A DNA stretch of 46,970 nucleotides. Origin: an uncultured bacterium (GTDB taxonomy: Bacteria; Planctomycetota; UBA8108; UBA1146). Positions 8,364 to 18,200 of the stretch are shown piece after piece. Where the stretch lies: the NCBI GenBank assembly GCA_913056395.1, contig CAJXMG010000021.1, positions 1 through 46,970 on the forward strand, in the 5' to 3' direction. The position numbers were made by a program, and so were the translations under genes. A model generated the notes under the pieces. The model was not told where the DNA came from. It saw only the letters and a list, made by a program, of their open reading frames with translations, and did not search any database. The first letter of the stretch is position 1; every line of letters starts with the position of its first letter.

Positions 8364-9998
8364 ATGGACAACATTTCCCTGCAGACCCACCCGTCTCAGT
8401 ATCGTCATTGGCAGATCGAGAAAAACGGGCAGGAGATGCGGGTCAACATGAATGTGAACCCGAATCACCCCCTCAGAGAAGGCTACGAACTGAAGTTGAA
8501 CTCCTACGATCTGGGAGTCGACATCGAGTTGGCAGACATCGTCCGCAGACTGCGCTTCGAGCACCCGGAGATCACCTCCCTGGTGGTCAGCAGTGCCCAT
8601 GAACAGGTCTTCTGTGCGGGCGCCAACATCCACATGCTCGGAGTTTCCACTCACGGCTGGAAAGTCAACTTCTGCAAGTTCACCAACGAGACCCGTTGCG
8701 AACTGGAAGACTGGGCAGAACAGGCGGATGTTGCGACCGTTTGCGCCATCACCGGCCCCTGTGCCGGAGGTGGATACGAACTGGCTCTCGCCTGTGAGGA
8801 GATCTGGCTCGTCGACGACGGAAACAGTGCGGTCAGTCTCCCGGAGACTCCCCTTCTGGGAGTGCTTCCAGGTACCGGAGGCCTGACCCGTCTCGTCGAC
8901 AAACGCAAGGTCCGTCGCGACCGCGCCGACGTCTTCTGCACCCTCGCCGAAGGGTTCAAGGGCAAGAAAGCCCTCAACTGGGGACTGGTCGATGCCATCG
9001 CCCCCAAATCCAAGTTCAACGACAAACTTGCAGAACACCTCGTATCCCACAGGGAGCAGCGTCCCGGTCGTGCTGACCGGAAAGGAATCTCTCTGGGTGA
9101 GATCCCCTTCGTCGATGAGGACAATGTCCGCAAGTACTCCACCTTGAGCGTCGCCTACGAAAATGATCGTCGCACCGCCAAGCTGGAGATTCAGGTTCCT
9201 TCCGCAGAAGGTGCCCCTTCCACCGTTGAAGAGATTCATGCCGCTGGAGACCAGTTCTGGCCGCTGAAGTTTGCCCGGGAGCTGGAAGACGCCATCCTCG
9301 ATTTGAGGGTAAACCGTCACGATACCGGCCTGGTGTTGCTGAGCACCCAGGGCAGTCTGGACGACATCAAGGCGTGGGATCAGATCCTCATCGACCATCA
9401 GGGAGACTGGCTCGTCGACCAGATCACCTACCTGATGAGCCACGTGATCCAGCGTGTTGAAAGAACCTCCTGCAGTTTCTTTGCGTTGATCGAGAACGGA
9501 TCCTGCTTCGGCGGATCTCTCCTCGAGCTGGCACTCGCCTGCGATCGCCTCTACATGCTGGACGAAGACGGGATCGAGATTCAGCGCTCTCCGATGAATG
9601 AGGGCCTGCTGCCGATGACGACCGGCATCACCCGTCACGCTTGCCGACTCCTCGGCGAAGAAGAACTCTGCGCAAGCAGCCAGGGCAATTTCGATCGCCT
9701 GGACGCCACGGACGCCGAGGAAATGGGCCTGATTACCGAGGCCCTTGACGAATTTGATTTTGAAGACATGGTTCCCGTGGCCATCGATGAGCGAGTCAGC
9801 CTTTCGCCCGACTCCCTCACCGGCATGGAAGCCAATCTGAGATTCGCTGGACCGGAGAACATGGAAAGCAAAGTCTTCGGTCGTTTGAGCGCATGGCAAA
9901 ACTGGATTTTCATCAGACCCAATGCAACTGGACCGAATGGAGCCTTGACCCTGTACGGACGCCCGGAGAGACCGGAGTTCGCATGGGACAGGGTTTGA
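8364..9998 (+). CDS. boxC: 2,3-epoxybenzoyl-CoA dihydrolase (BoxC)
   Basis: 544 aa from the ATG at 8364, chosen because it has a good ribosome site and because the BoxC-typical THPSQYRHWQIE begins a few codons later. In-frame ATGs at 8148, 8313, 8334 and 8340 would only add an unconserved leader. The protein has two crotonase-like halves: GYELKLNSYDLGVDIELAD, then VFCAGANIHML and GPCAGGGYELALACEE, then a second set with FALIENGSCFGGSLLELALA. BoxC hydrolyses 2,3-epoxybenzoyl-CoA, opening the ring to a semialdehyde CoA ester plus formate. It is followed 13 nt later by boxB. Length fits the family. Confidence 0.93.
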   Translation: MDNISLQTHPSQYRHWQIEKNGQEMRVNMNVNPNHPLREGYELKLNSYDLGVDIELADIVRRLRFEHPEITSLVVSSAHEQVFCAGANIHMLGVSTHGWKVNFCKFTNETRCELEDWAEQADVATVCAITGPCAGGGYELALACEEIWLVDDGNSAVSLPETPLLGVLPGTGGLTRLVDKRKVRRDRADVFCTLAEGFKGKKALNWGLVDAIAPKSKFNDKLAEHLVSHREQRPGRADRKGISLGEIPFVDEDNVRKYSTLSVAYENDRRTAKLEIQVPSAEGAPSTVEEIHAAGDQFWPLKFARELEDAILDLRVNRHDTGLVLLSTQGSLDDIKAWDQILIDHQGDWLVDQITYLMSHVIQRVERTSCSFFALIENGSCFGGSLLELALACDRLYMLDEDGIEIQRSPMNEGLLPMTTGITRHACRLLGEEELCASSQGNFDRLDATDAEEMGLITEALDEFDFEDMVPVAIDERVSLSPDSLTGMEANLRFAGPENMESKVFGRLSAWQNWIFIRPNATGPNGALTLYGRPERPEFAWDRV

Positions 9999-10011
9999 AC
10001 GGGGGACTTAC

Positions 10012-11427
10012 ATGAGCAAGGTAGATCAGAACGGCAAAATTCCGAACAACGTCGATCTCTCGAGCGACAAGCGTTTGCAGCGCGCTCTGGAGCATTGGCT
10101 GCCCCTTTACATGGAGTGGTGGAATGACATGGGGCCTGTCGGTTTCCAGTCGAAAGACATCTACCTGCGGACTGCCGTCTCCGTGGAAGCGGGTGGCTGG
10201 GCCAACTTTGACTACGTCAAAATGCCAGACTACCGCTGGGGTATTTTCCTCGCCCCCGATGGTGACAGCCAGCGCACCATCGGCTTTGGTGACCACTTCG
10301 GCAAGCCGACCTGGAAAGAGATTCCCGGTGAATACCGAGGAAACCTCCGTCGTATCATCGTGACCCAGGCGGATACCGAGCCCGCGTCCGTGGAACAGCA
10401 GAGATACCTGGGAAGCATTGCCCCGTCTCTCTACGACATGCGCAACCTGTTCCAGGTCAACGTGGAAGAGGGTCGTCACCTGTGGGCGATGGTCTACCTG
10501 CTCTTCCGCTTCTTTGGCAAAGACGGTCGCGATGAGGCGGAAGAGTTGCTCAGCCGCCGCAGTGGTGACGAGGACAAGCCGAGGATCCTCAATGCTTTCA
10601 ACGAGCCTTGCGACCACTGGCTCTCCTTCTTCAGCTTCACCCACTTCACCGACCGCGACGGCAAGTTCCAGTTGGCTTCGCTGGCAGAAAGTGGATTCGA
10701 GCCTTTGGCGAGAACCTGTGAGTTCATGCTGACCGAGGAAGCCCACCACCTCTTCGTCGGTGAGACTGGAATCGATCGCATCATCAAACGCAGCGCCGAG
10801 TTGACCAAGGAAACAGACGGTCAGGCTGAAACTGCCGGAGGAATTCCGCTGGACATGATCCAGAGGTCTATCAACTACTGGTTCAGCTACAGTCTCGACC
10901 TCTTTGGTGGCGAGATCTCCTCCAACGCAGCCAACTTCTTTGGAGAAGGCCTCAAGGGTCGCTTCAAGGAGCCGGGCCGCTACGAAGACCACATCATGAA
11001 GGATGGCATCAAGGTGATCCCCATCGTCAAGAACGGTGTGATCGTCGATGAAGAGATGCCCTACCGGAATACACTCAACGAAGTCCTCCGCGAGGAATAC
11101 ATCGCCGACTGCGAGAGAGCTCTTCGCAAATGGAACCGCACCCTCGAGAAAAGCGGTCTCGATACCCGCTTCAAGTTGCCGAACCGCCGCTTCCACCGTG
11201 CACAGGGAATCTATTCCGATCACCACTTCGATCCGGAAGGAAACCTGATCACCGAAGAAGAGTTCCGCGCCAACATGCACACCTGGATGCTGAACACCGA
11301 GGACAATGACTACCTGAAGTCGATCATGCACCCCGTCACCGAACCGGGAAAAATGGCCAACTGGATCGCCCCGCCTTCTAGGGGTATCAATGGTCAGGCT
11401 GTCGATTTCGAATACGTTCGCCTGTAG
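10012..11427 (+). CDS. boxB: Benzoyl-CoA 2,3-epoxidase, oxygenase component (BoxB)
   Basis: 471 aa. Diiron oxygenase that epoxidises benzoyl-CoA with O2. Diiron ligands can be picked out: Glu123 (QADTEPAS), the E-x-x-H of VEEGRHLW (Glu153, His156), Asp201 in EPCDHWL and the E-x-x-H of TEEAHHLF around 242-246. RLQRALEHWLPLYMEWW and KDIYLRTAVSVEAGGWANF are typical of the BoxB N-terminus. GGGGGA precedes the ATG. The reductase partner BoxA and a benzoate-CoA ligase are not seen in the window, so electrons must come from a protein encoded elsewhere. Confidence 0.95.
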   Translation: MSKVDQNGKIPNNVDLSSDKRLQRALEHWLPLYMEWWNDMGPVGFQSKDIYLRTAVSVEAGGWANFDYVKMPDYRWGIFLAPDGDSQRTIGFGDHFGKPTWKEIPGEYRGNLRRIIVTQADTEPASVEQQRYLGSIAPSLYDMRNLFQVNVEEGRHLWAMVYLLFRFFGKDGRDEAEELLSRRSGDEDKPRILNAFNEPCDHWLSFFSFTHFTDRDGKFQLASLAESGFEPLARTCEFMLTEEAHHLFVGETGIDRIIKRSAELTKETDGQAETAGGIPLDMIQRSINYWFSYSLDLFGGEISSNAANFFGEGLKGRFKEPGRYEDHIMKDGIKVIPIVKNGVIVDEEMPYRNTLNEVLREEYIADCERALRKWNRTLEKSGLDTRFKLPNRRFHRAQGIYSDHHFDPEGNLITEEEFRANMHTWMLNTEDNDYLKSIMHPVTEPGKMANWIAPPSRGINGQAVDFEYVRL

Positions 11428-11449
11428 ACGATCTCTTCAGGAAAACACA

Positions 11450-11488
11450 AGAGCCCGCAGATTGTTTCGATCTGCGGGCTCTTTTTTT
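11450..11488. terminator. Intrinsic terminator between convergent boxB and nagZ-like genes
   Basis: A perfect 13-bp stem (AGAGCCCGCAGAT 11450-11462, ATCTGCGGGCTCT 11470-11482), a 7-base loop and a T tract to 11488. The left side is A-rich (AAAACACAA), so it may also stop the minus-strand transcript ending at 11500. Confidence 0.92.
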
Positions 11489-11499
11489 AATCAAACAAA

Positions 11500-13032
11500 T
11501 CAGTTTCCGATGGGCTGACCCGAACCTGGGGGAATCTCCCCCCTCAACACTTCTGCGAGGGTTTCCAGATGCAGGGGCCTGCCCCCGTGGGCACAGAGAA
11601 CAGATAGATTATCCGACTCTGGCATGGCGACCAAATCTCTGGGGTCGTCGAGGAGAAGGACCACCAGAGAATCCAAACTCTCAGCGAAATCTTTGAAGAC
11701 CTCCCGGTATTGGGGATCCAGTCGTGCCCCCTGAATTGCGAGAAGTACCTTTCCTCCAGCGGTCAGTTCACCCTCGGTAGCCACCTGGCTTGCCAACTTT
11801 TCCGCAGAATCGAAGCGGAGTATTCTCGAAATCATCGGCAGTTCCCGTGCCAGCAGATCCAGCTCGGCAGAGGATCTGGAATCCTCCACAGGACTGTGGC
11901 TGAACTCCGCTGGCAGCACCAGACTCCAGTCTCCAGAGAGGGGCGTTTCCGGCAAACTCCCCTGGAGCAGACTGACTCCTCCACGACAGATCAATCGGGC
12001 GACTTCCTCACCGGTCATCACCGGGATTGACTCACCGCTATTCGAAGCGCCTTCGGAGATCTCAGCCAGAGCAGAGATTCTTTGAAGGCTCTGTATATGG
12101 CTGGATGATTCCATCTCGATTTCTTTTTCGATCTGACGAAGGATTCCACGCTGCAAATCGGCAGTGTGACTGACCAGGAGAATATCGTGTCCGGCCGCCA
12201 TCGCTCCCTTGGCCACTTCTTCAGGTGAAAGCCCGGAAACTCCACCCATCTCCAAACAATCTGTCATCACCACACCAGAAAACTTCAACTCCGACCTCAG
12301 GGTATTGACCGCCTTCGACGAGATGGTCACGGGCGCATCGGCATCGAGTGCTCGAGCGATCACGTGACTCGTCATCACGATGGAAGCCCCGGCCGCCTCT
12401 GCACCACCAAATGGAATCAGGTCTGAAGCACTCTCTTCAGGATCCGTGGCGGGCAAACCGAAATGGGGATCGACGGTCACCCGTCCAAGCCCCGGGAAGT
12501 GTTTCCAGCAATCCCTCACCCCTGCAGATCGCATCCCCCGCCCGACCGCGCTGGCCAAAGCCAAGGCACGATGGGGATCCGCTCCAAAAGAGCGCGAGCC
12601 AATCCCCCTCGAAGACGGGGAACCCACCAAATCCACGCAGGGCGCCAGATTGATATCGATCCCCAGTTCGAGCAATTCCTTGCCGGTGTGCCAACCCTGG
12701 GCGAATGCCAGTTCCACAGCACGTTCGAGGTCACTGCAGGCCAGAGATCCAAGAGCCATGTTTCCAGGAAAAAACGTGATCCCGTCGGGAAAGCGGACGA
12801 CTCTCCCACCCTCCTGATCGATACAGATGTGAAGGGATTCCCCGGCACATTTGCGCAGATCCCGAGTCAGATTCCTGACCTGATCGGCGGATTCTATGTT
12901 TCTGCGGAAAAGGATGATTCCGCCCGGCTTCAACTCCTGCAGAAGCTCGATGGTTGCGGAATCCAGTTCCGTGGAGGGGACACCGATCCAGAGTCGGCCT
13001 CCTGCGCGTTGGGGGTCCTGAAGATTGGTCAT
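11500..13032 (-). CDS. GH3 family beta-N-acetylhexosaminidase-like protein (NagZ-like)
   Basis: 510 aa. Cleaves terminal beta-GlcNAc, classically in cell-wall recycling. The TIM-barrel part has GGIILFRRNI, IDQEGGRVVRF, DINLAPCVDL, KHFPGLGRVTVDPHFGLP (177-194) and VVMTDCLEMGG. Asp258 in the last motif is the expected nucleophile, and the D-x-H at 188-190 is the Asp/His general acid-base pair. The usual KHFPGHG is KHFPGLG here, so one conserved His is lost. Residues after about 370 form a C-terminal GH3-type domain that short NagZ proteins lack. No signal peptide is evident, which suggests a cytoplasmic enzyme. Only a weak ribosome site precedes the ATG, so the start could be slightly off. Confidence 0.82.
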   Translation of the reverse strand: MTNLQDPQRAGGRLWIGVPSTELDSATIELLQELKPGGIILFRRNIESADQVRNLTRDLRKCAGESLHICIDQEGGRVVRFPDGITFFPGNMALGSLACSDLERAVELAFAQGWHTGKELLELGIDINLAPCVDLVGSPSSRGIGSRSFGADPHRALALASAVGRGMRSAGVRDCWKHFPGLGRVTVDPHFGLPATDPEESASDLIPFGGAEAAGASIVMTSHVIARALDADAPVTISSKAVNTLRSELKFSGVVMTDCLEMGGVSGLSPEEVAKGAMAAGHDILLVSHTADLQRGILRQIEKEIEMESSSHIQSLQRISALAEISEGASNSGESIPVMTGEEVARLICRGGVSLLQGSLPETPLSGDWSLVLPAEFSHSPVEDSRSSAELDLLARELPMISRILRFDSAEKLASQVATEGELTAGGKVLLAIQGARLDPQYREVFKDFAESLDSLVVLLLDDPRDLVAMPESDNLSVLCAHGGRPLHLETLAEVLRGEIPPGSGQPIGN

Positions 13033-13140
13033 GGGTGAAGAATATCCGCTCCTGAAAATGGAACCAGCAACGACCCACGTAAATTAGCCGAGAAGCAGGT
13101 GTGACTGGCCATCCCCCCCCTGAAGAGGGACAATCGGGCT

Positions 13141-13926
13141 ATGAATGAATCACTGCCATCTTCACTGGATCCACGACTGGCCAACCTTTTCCGGGGGGAC
13201 CTGGACGAGGTAACAGAAGCCTGCATCCAGTTGATCAATACCGTCTTTGATGATCCTGAACTCGAACAGTCGATGATCGAGCGAATTCAGCAACTGATCG
13301 ATGACGAGGAAGGATTCCTCCCCGGAGAATTGTGCATGGCACTGATTCTCGGGGAACTGCGCAGCGCTCCAGCCACCCCCATCTTTCTGCAGGCTTTGAG
13401 GGATGAGGATGAAATGCTGCAACGGATCTCCATTCGATCTCTTCAGCGAATCGGTGATCCTGCTTTTGAAGCGATTCTGGAGATGCTGGAAGACCCCCAA
13501 CTCGAAGGGGAAACCGCATCTCTGGCGATTGAGGCCCTCGAAGGGATATCACTTCACGAACTTCCCCAGCAAAGAACCGCCATCGAAGAGCGGCTGCGCA
13601 AGGATCTTCTCTCCCAACGACTCCCTTTGCCCAGACGGGAAGCGGCGGCGACGGCGCTGTCTCATTTGGGAATGGCGGATGCGATTGATTTGCTCGAAGA
13701 GGTTTTGCAAAGGGATTTCCCCCACGGCAATGTGCTGATCGGGGAATCGCTGGAAGCTTTGAAGGAAAATCCTTCAGGTCAGGGTGGCGTTGCGGAGGAC
13801 CCCATCGAGAACGTACTCGGTTGGCTGGAGTTGGATCTGGTTCCGGGGGCGGAGTTTGAAATCGAACCGCTCCTTCCCGAGGGTAAACCCCCCCGGGAAG
13901 AAACAGATCTCAATTTTGAGGATTAA
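13141..13926 (+). CDS. HEAT-repeat-like protein of unknown role
   Basis: 261 aa, acidic, helical throughout. Repeated helix pairs such as LCMALILGELRSAPATPIFL, ISIRSLQRIGDPAFEAILEM, LAIEALEGIS and EAAATALSHLGMADAIDLLE have the spacing of HEAT/PBS-lyase repeats, which act as binding scaffolds. The last 40 residues are acidic and Pro-rich. No signal peptide or membrane segment. AGAGGGA precedes the ATG. The stop overlaps that of the convergent dehydrogenase gene in the shared TTAA at 13923-13926. Confidence 0.65.
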   Translation: MNESLPSSLDPRLANLFRGDLDEVTEACIQLINTVFDDPELEQSMIERIQQLIDDEEGFLPGELCMALILGELRSAPATPIFLQALRDEDEMLQRISIRSLQRIGDPAFEAILEMLEDPQLEGETASLAIEALEGISLHELPQQRTAIEERLRKDLLSQRLPLPRREAAATALSHLGMADAIDLLEEVLQRDFPHGNVLIGESLEALKENPSGQGGVAEDPIENVLGWLELDLVPGAEFEIEPLLPEGKPPREETDLNFED

Positions 13927-14993
13927 ACCTCTTCAAAGAACCAGGGCTTCAGAACCTGAAGTCTGGACTCGTAGTCTTCCGGATCGAGCAACCAGTTGGT
14001 ACTTGCCACCGAGGAAAGCAGGCTGTTGCCGTCCTGCGGGGTGAAGCAGAAACCGGTGATCCAGCGTCCGTCGACCACTGAAAGAGTCTCGTGCGGAATG
14101 ACGGTCTGATTGAGAATTCGGCCGAAGAAACCGTGATCCCTGCCAAAACTGAAGACCTGATTGGCTGACTTCTTGTAAGTCACCGCGAGGCGATCATTCT
14201 CACGAATCAACTCCATCAACTGCTCCACAGAGGTGTCCTTTTCCACACGAATGCGGAACCTCAAGGTATGCATGTACTGGGAGTTGAGCTTGACGGCACT
14301 GGAGTAGAGATTCTGGTAACTGAGATTCATCGTTTTGAAAAGGTGGTGGGCGTCTCGGGCATGGTGGGTTCCAAAGGACTCATCCTTGTGCTTGCCCACC
14401 TGCGGTGAAGGTGCGAAGCCGGCATCCTGACTGACGTCATTGGCCCTGCGCATGCAGACGAAGTCTGCGGATACGAGGTTTTGCGGTTCACGACCATTTT
14501 CCATCGCAAGGGTCTTGAGAATCGCTGCCAAGTTGTGAGTGTTGCACGAGACCACGTGGAGGAAGCGGTCTTCGCCGGGAACGAGAGCCTCGTCATTGAT
14601 TCCTCGGGCATACATCTTACCGAAGCCAAACTCTGATCCCTGGGCAATGAATCCCTTGACCGAAGATGCGGATTCATAGAATTCAGATTTGTTGGCCAGG
14701 CCTGCACCCGAAGGCGTGCAATCGATCACCACTGCGGATCGCTCGATGGCTTCGCGGGTCTCAAACTCTGCCTTGAGACCGAGTTTTTCAAATCCAGACA
14801 TCGCTTCCTGGGAAGTGGAAAGCTTCGCACCACGATCCAAGAGTGTTTTGACTTTGGAGCGGTCGGTGAAGAGCGGAGATCTCTTGTTGAAAGTGACCTC
14901 GTCGATGCCGAGTTTTTCTTTGAAATGGCACAAAAGGCCGATGAGTGGCTCCCCGATGGTTCCGGTGCCAACGACATGAACAATTCTGGACAT
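13923..14993 (-). CDS. Type II (archaeal-like) glyceraldehyde-3-phosphate dehydrogenase-like protein
   Basis: 356 aa. N-terminal Rossmann loop GTGTIG (9-14), then VVIDCTPSGAGLANKSEFYE (88-107) and HVVSCNTHNLAAIL (146-159) with the presumed catalytic Cys150. GTHHARDAHHLF (208-219) carries the His-His-x-x-Asp seen in archaeal phosphorylating GAPDH. This combination (CTPxGxGAxNK, SCNTxx, HHGxD) is the type II enzyme pattern and is unlike normal bacterial GapA (SCTTN). It is longer than archaeal forms, with divergent stretches, so another NAD(P)-dependent aldehyde or semialdehyde substrate is possible. CAGGGGGA lies before the ATG. Transcribed alone, converging on the HEAT gene. Confidence 0.68.
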   Translation of the reverse strand: MSRIVHVVGTGTIGEPLIGLLCHFKEKLGIDEVTFNKRSPLFTDRSKVKTLLDRGAKLSTSQEAMSGFEKLGLKAEFETREAIERSAVVIDCTPSGAGLANKSEFYESASSVKGFIAQGSEFGFGKMYARGINDEALVPGEDRFLHVVSCNTHNLAAILKTLAMENGREPQNLVSADFVCMRRANDVSQDAGFAPSPQVGKHKDESFGTHHARDAHHLFKTMNLSYQNLYSSAVKLNSQYMHTLRFRIRVEKDTSVEQLMELIRENDRLAVTYKKSANQVFSFGRDHGFFGRILNQTVIPHETLSVVDGRWITGFCFTPQDGNSLLSSVASTNWLLDPEDYESRLQVLKPWFFEEV

Positions 14994-15163
14994 TGTTCCC
15001 CCTGAAAATCAGACGGTTCAACCACTGGGCCAACGTGACACCGGGGAAGAGCCGATTAGCCTCATTCTATAAGTCGTTTGTGAGAGGTGCGACCACTGTC
15101 GAAAGCAATGCCGAAAATAAGGACCAGAAACCGGTAAATGCCGTTTCCTTTGCCATTCTGGGC

Positions 15164-15201
15164 AAAAAAAGGGCCCCGGTGATCGATCACCGGGGCCCTT
15201 T
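15164..15201 (-). terminator. Intrinsic terminator for the Gly-rich lipoprotein gene
   Basis: A perfect 28-base palindrome at 15171-15198 (GGGCCCCGGTGATC and its complement). On the minus strand it is followed by seven T (A run at 15164-15170). It lies 22 bases past the stop at 15223. Confidence 0.92.
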
Positions 15202-15222
15202 ATTACTGCTCAATTCTCCCGA

Positions 15223-18200
15223 TTATTCCGCAGAAAATGGCACGTCGATCAGATCGATCACCGGAGCCACATCTCCAAGGAAGAAGTCGGAGTAGAGAAG
15301 AATGATCATTCGAACACTCTCCACTTCGCTGTTGAGGAGGGCCGGGTCACTGACCACACCCAAGGATGGACCAGTCAATCCGGCACTCTCACTACTCGCA
15401 CCGAAGCCCTCGTAAAGGACGCGGTGGTTGTTGAAGTTTCCGAGGTCACCCGCCTGTTGAACCACGATCGCATCGTCAACCAGATTGATGCCTGAAATCG
15501 ATCCCTCGTCATTGACCAGGTTGTAGGGCGTCGAGAAAGCCGAACTGATCTCTTTACCAAAGCTGAAGAAAGGACCCTCCACCGGAGCGGGGCTAACATT
15601 AATGTCGTCCGCAAATCCGAGCGGAGTCTCGATTCGAATCCAGCCCGCAGATCCATTTCCTCCAGAATTGGTGGAGTTGTTTGTCAAGTAGGGCAAACCT
15701 GGTGCACCAGGAAGATCGTTGGCATTTCCACCGCGAGCATCCAGAGTTGCCAGAGGATCAATCACCACACGACTCTTTCCGCGAATGCGGATCACACCAC
15801 CGGCACCCGCTCCACCTGCACCGCAACCTTCCGGTGCAAGATAGGAATCTCCACCACGGGCATTGATCAGTGCGGTTGCACCAATGGTCAGGGGACCTGC
15901 AGCAGAAATCTCCAGATAGCCACCGCCGCCACCTCCACCGGTGGAAGCCAGAGCGGTAGTCGTACCAGTATCAAAGACTGCACCACCACCAGCTCCTCCA
16001 AGGCCTCCCACTTCCAGTGCAATGCTGGAACCAGGATTGTCCGGATCGGGGACAAGGAAGGAACTGGTTCCGTAGGCAGATCCACCACTTCCCGCATTCG
16101 GGAAGTTCCCACCACACTCACCCGCTCCGCTGCCATTTAGTCCGACCTCGGCGTAACCACCACCGCCACCACCACCGACAGTACATGCTGCGGCGATGTC
16201 ACCTGCGGAAGATTCTCCACCGGAAGCGGCCTCAATCTGGTCAGGGGGAACGGGAGTTCCCGGATCTCCTCCTGGGGGAATCGTGAAGATCAGAGAAGCA
16301 GGAACTCCGGCAGGAATTCCGCCCGCTTCTCCGTTGGTGAGGGTGCTCGCATCCAGCGTCGATCCCCCTTCACCTCCTGCACCACCTCCGGGGCCAGGAA
16401 TTCCTCCGGCTCCCGGAATCGGGTTGGCTGGATCCGAGATGTCAGGGAAACCACCATCCTGTCCGCTGACATTGAGGGTTCCTTCGATGTTTACAAAACC
16501 ACTCGCTCTGAGGTAAAGGGAATTGGTTCCTGTAGCATTGATGATGGCGCCATCCAACACCGTCAGATTGGCGATTTCAAAGACCCCGTCTGTTCCCAGG
16601 ACTCCCAAATCAACACCACCGGAAGTGGTGATCGTCCCGGAATCGGTATCGATGAGATAAGGCGAATCGACGCTTGTAAACGCAAGGTCAGTGACCCCGG
16701 AACCGGTCTCGATTGGCCCGGATGAGATTCCGTAGGAAGATCCCGGACTCTCGGCAGGGGTCGGGTTCAGTGAGGCATCGTCCACTGATCCGGGTGCAAC
16801 CAGGCTACCATTGGTCTCAAACAGAATCAGACCGTCACCGCCGTCACCCGCTTGCATCAGGTTACCGTTGGTCGTCTGGTCACCACCGAGTCCACCAATG
16901 GCAGAAATCTCGGCTGTGGAACCCACTTCCACATTTCCGCTGGCGCGGACGACGAGGCTTCCGCCCCCTCCTCCACCACCTGCACCAGAGTTCGCGCCCG
17001 CCACACCAATGTTTCCGTTTCCACCATCAAGGTTGATGTTTCCGGTCAGGCGAACAGCACCATTGGCGACCACCATCATGGCACCGCCACCGCCGCCGCC
17101 GCCACCGCCATTGTTGACGATGGGAGGAGCCGTCGTCGGCTGTCGGCGAACACCGGCACCACCGCCGCCACCGCCGCCACCGCCGGTCAGGTTGAATCCC
17201 AATTCGTCGGCAACAGCTCTACCGCCAACACCGTTCAATCCCCGGTTGACTGCAGTGAAATCGTTTTCATTCAGTGCGGTTTCGCCGGGGACGCCACCTC
17301 CGCCACCGCCACCGCTACCGGGGCGGGCCACAAAGATCGCTGCAGGGATGACGACATCGATGTCCCCTCCCGCTCCTCCACCAAACTCACCGGGAGAAGC
17401 TGGAATCACGGTTTCCACGAGTTGGTTCTGGCCATTGACCTCAATGAATCCGCCGTCTCCTCCGGTTCCGCCACCGGGACCGGCAAAGCCACCCACACCG
17501 GATTCGATATTGGTTCCCTGGGTGCCATCGCCACCAGAGAAATCCAGGTTCGCCGCGATGGAGAAAACCAGATCGTCGATGTTTCCAGTGCCGGAGCAGC
17601 GGAAGATTAAAGGTGTCGGCTGTGGATTCGGGAAGGTCAGAATCGCTCCCTCCTCGATGATCATCGTGCGAGCATGGAACTCACCGGGAACCGGTCCGAT
17701 CGGCAACACTTCAAAAACATTGGCAGGATCGGTCACATTGAAAATCGATCCATTGCCCTGATTCAATTCATAGGTTTCGTCCGCCTGCAGAATCACATCC
17801 ACGGTGCCCTGCCCGACGTCACCAATAAAGTTGAACTCATTGCTGGCTGGATTGGTGGCGAGAACATCCCCTCCCCAGAGCGCAGTCCCCCCGGCACCGA
17901 AGTCAAAGTTGGCAGGAGTGACGAACTCTTCAGAGATCATGCCTGAAGGGATCACGGTACTGTCGTTGTCGACCAGCATGATCCCGGATTCCCACTCACC
18001 CGGTGCATCTGAAAGTGCGGTCACCGGAATCGGGTTACTGGCCTGAACACGGATGCGAACAGCCCGCGGACCATCGGTGTCGGGCAGGTCGATATTGCTG
18101 TCCCACAAGAAAACCATGTCTGCCCCGCCATTGACCGCGTAGTCCGCCTGGCCAGTCAGCAGCAGACTACCTGGAACGAAGCCCTCACCCCGGAAATCGG

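Noticed and set aside
8112-9899. Long antisense frame (595 codons) opposite boxC
   Set aside because: It mirrors the codon pattern of a strongly recognised gene, has no family signature, and similar frames lie opposite boxB and the hcr genes. It is a by-product of high GC in third positions.
9913-11331. 472-codon antisense frame opposite boxB
   Set aside because: Same reason: complete overlap with an unambiguous BoxB and no motif of its own.
16900-17500. Possible plus-strand gene with Pro-rich protein
   Set aside because: The poly-Pro frame is the reverse complement of the poly-Gly codons of the lipoprotein and has no independent support.
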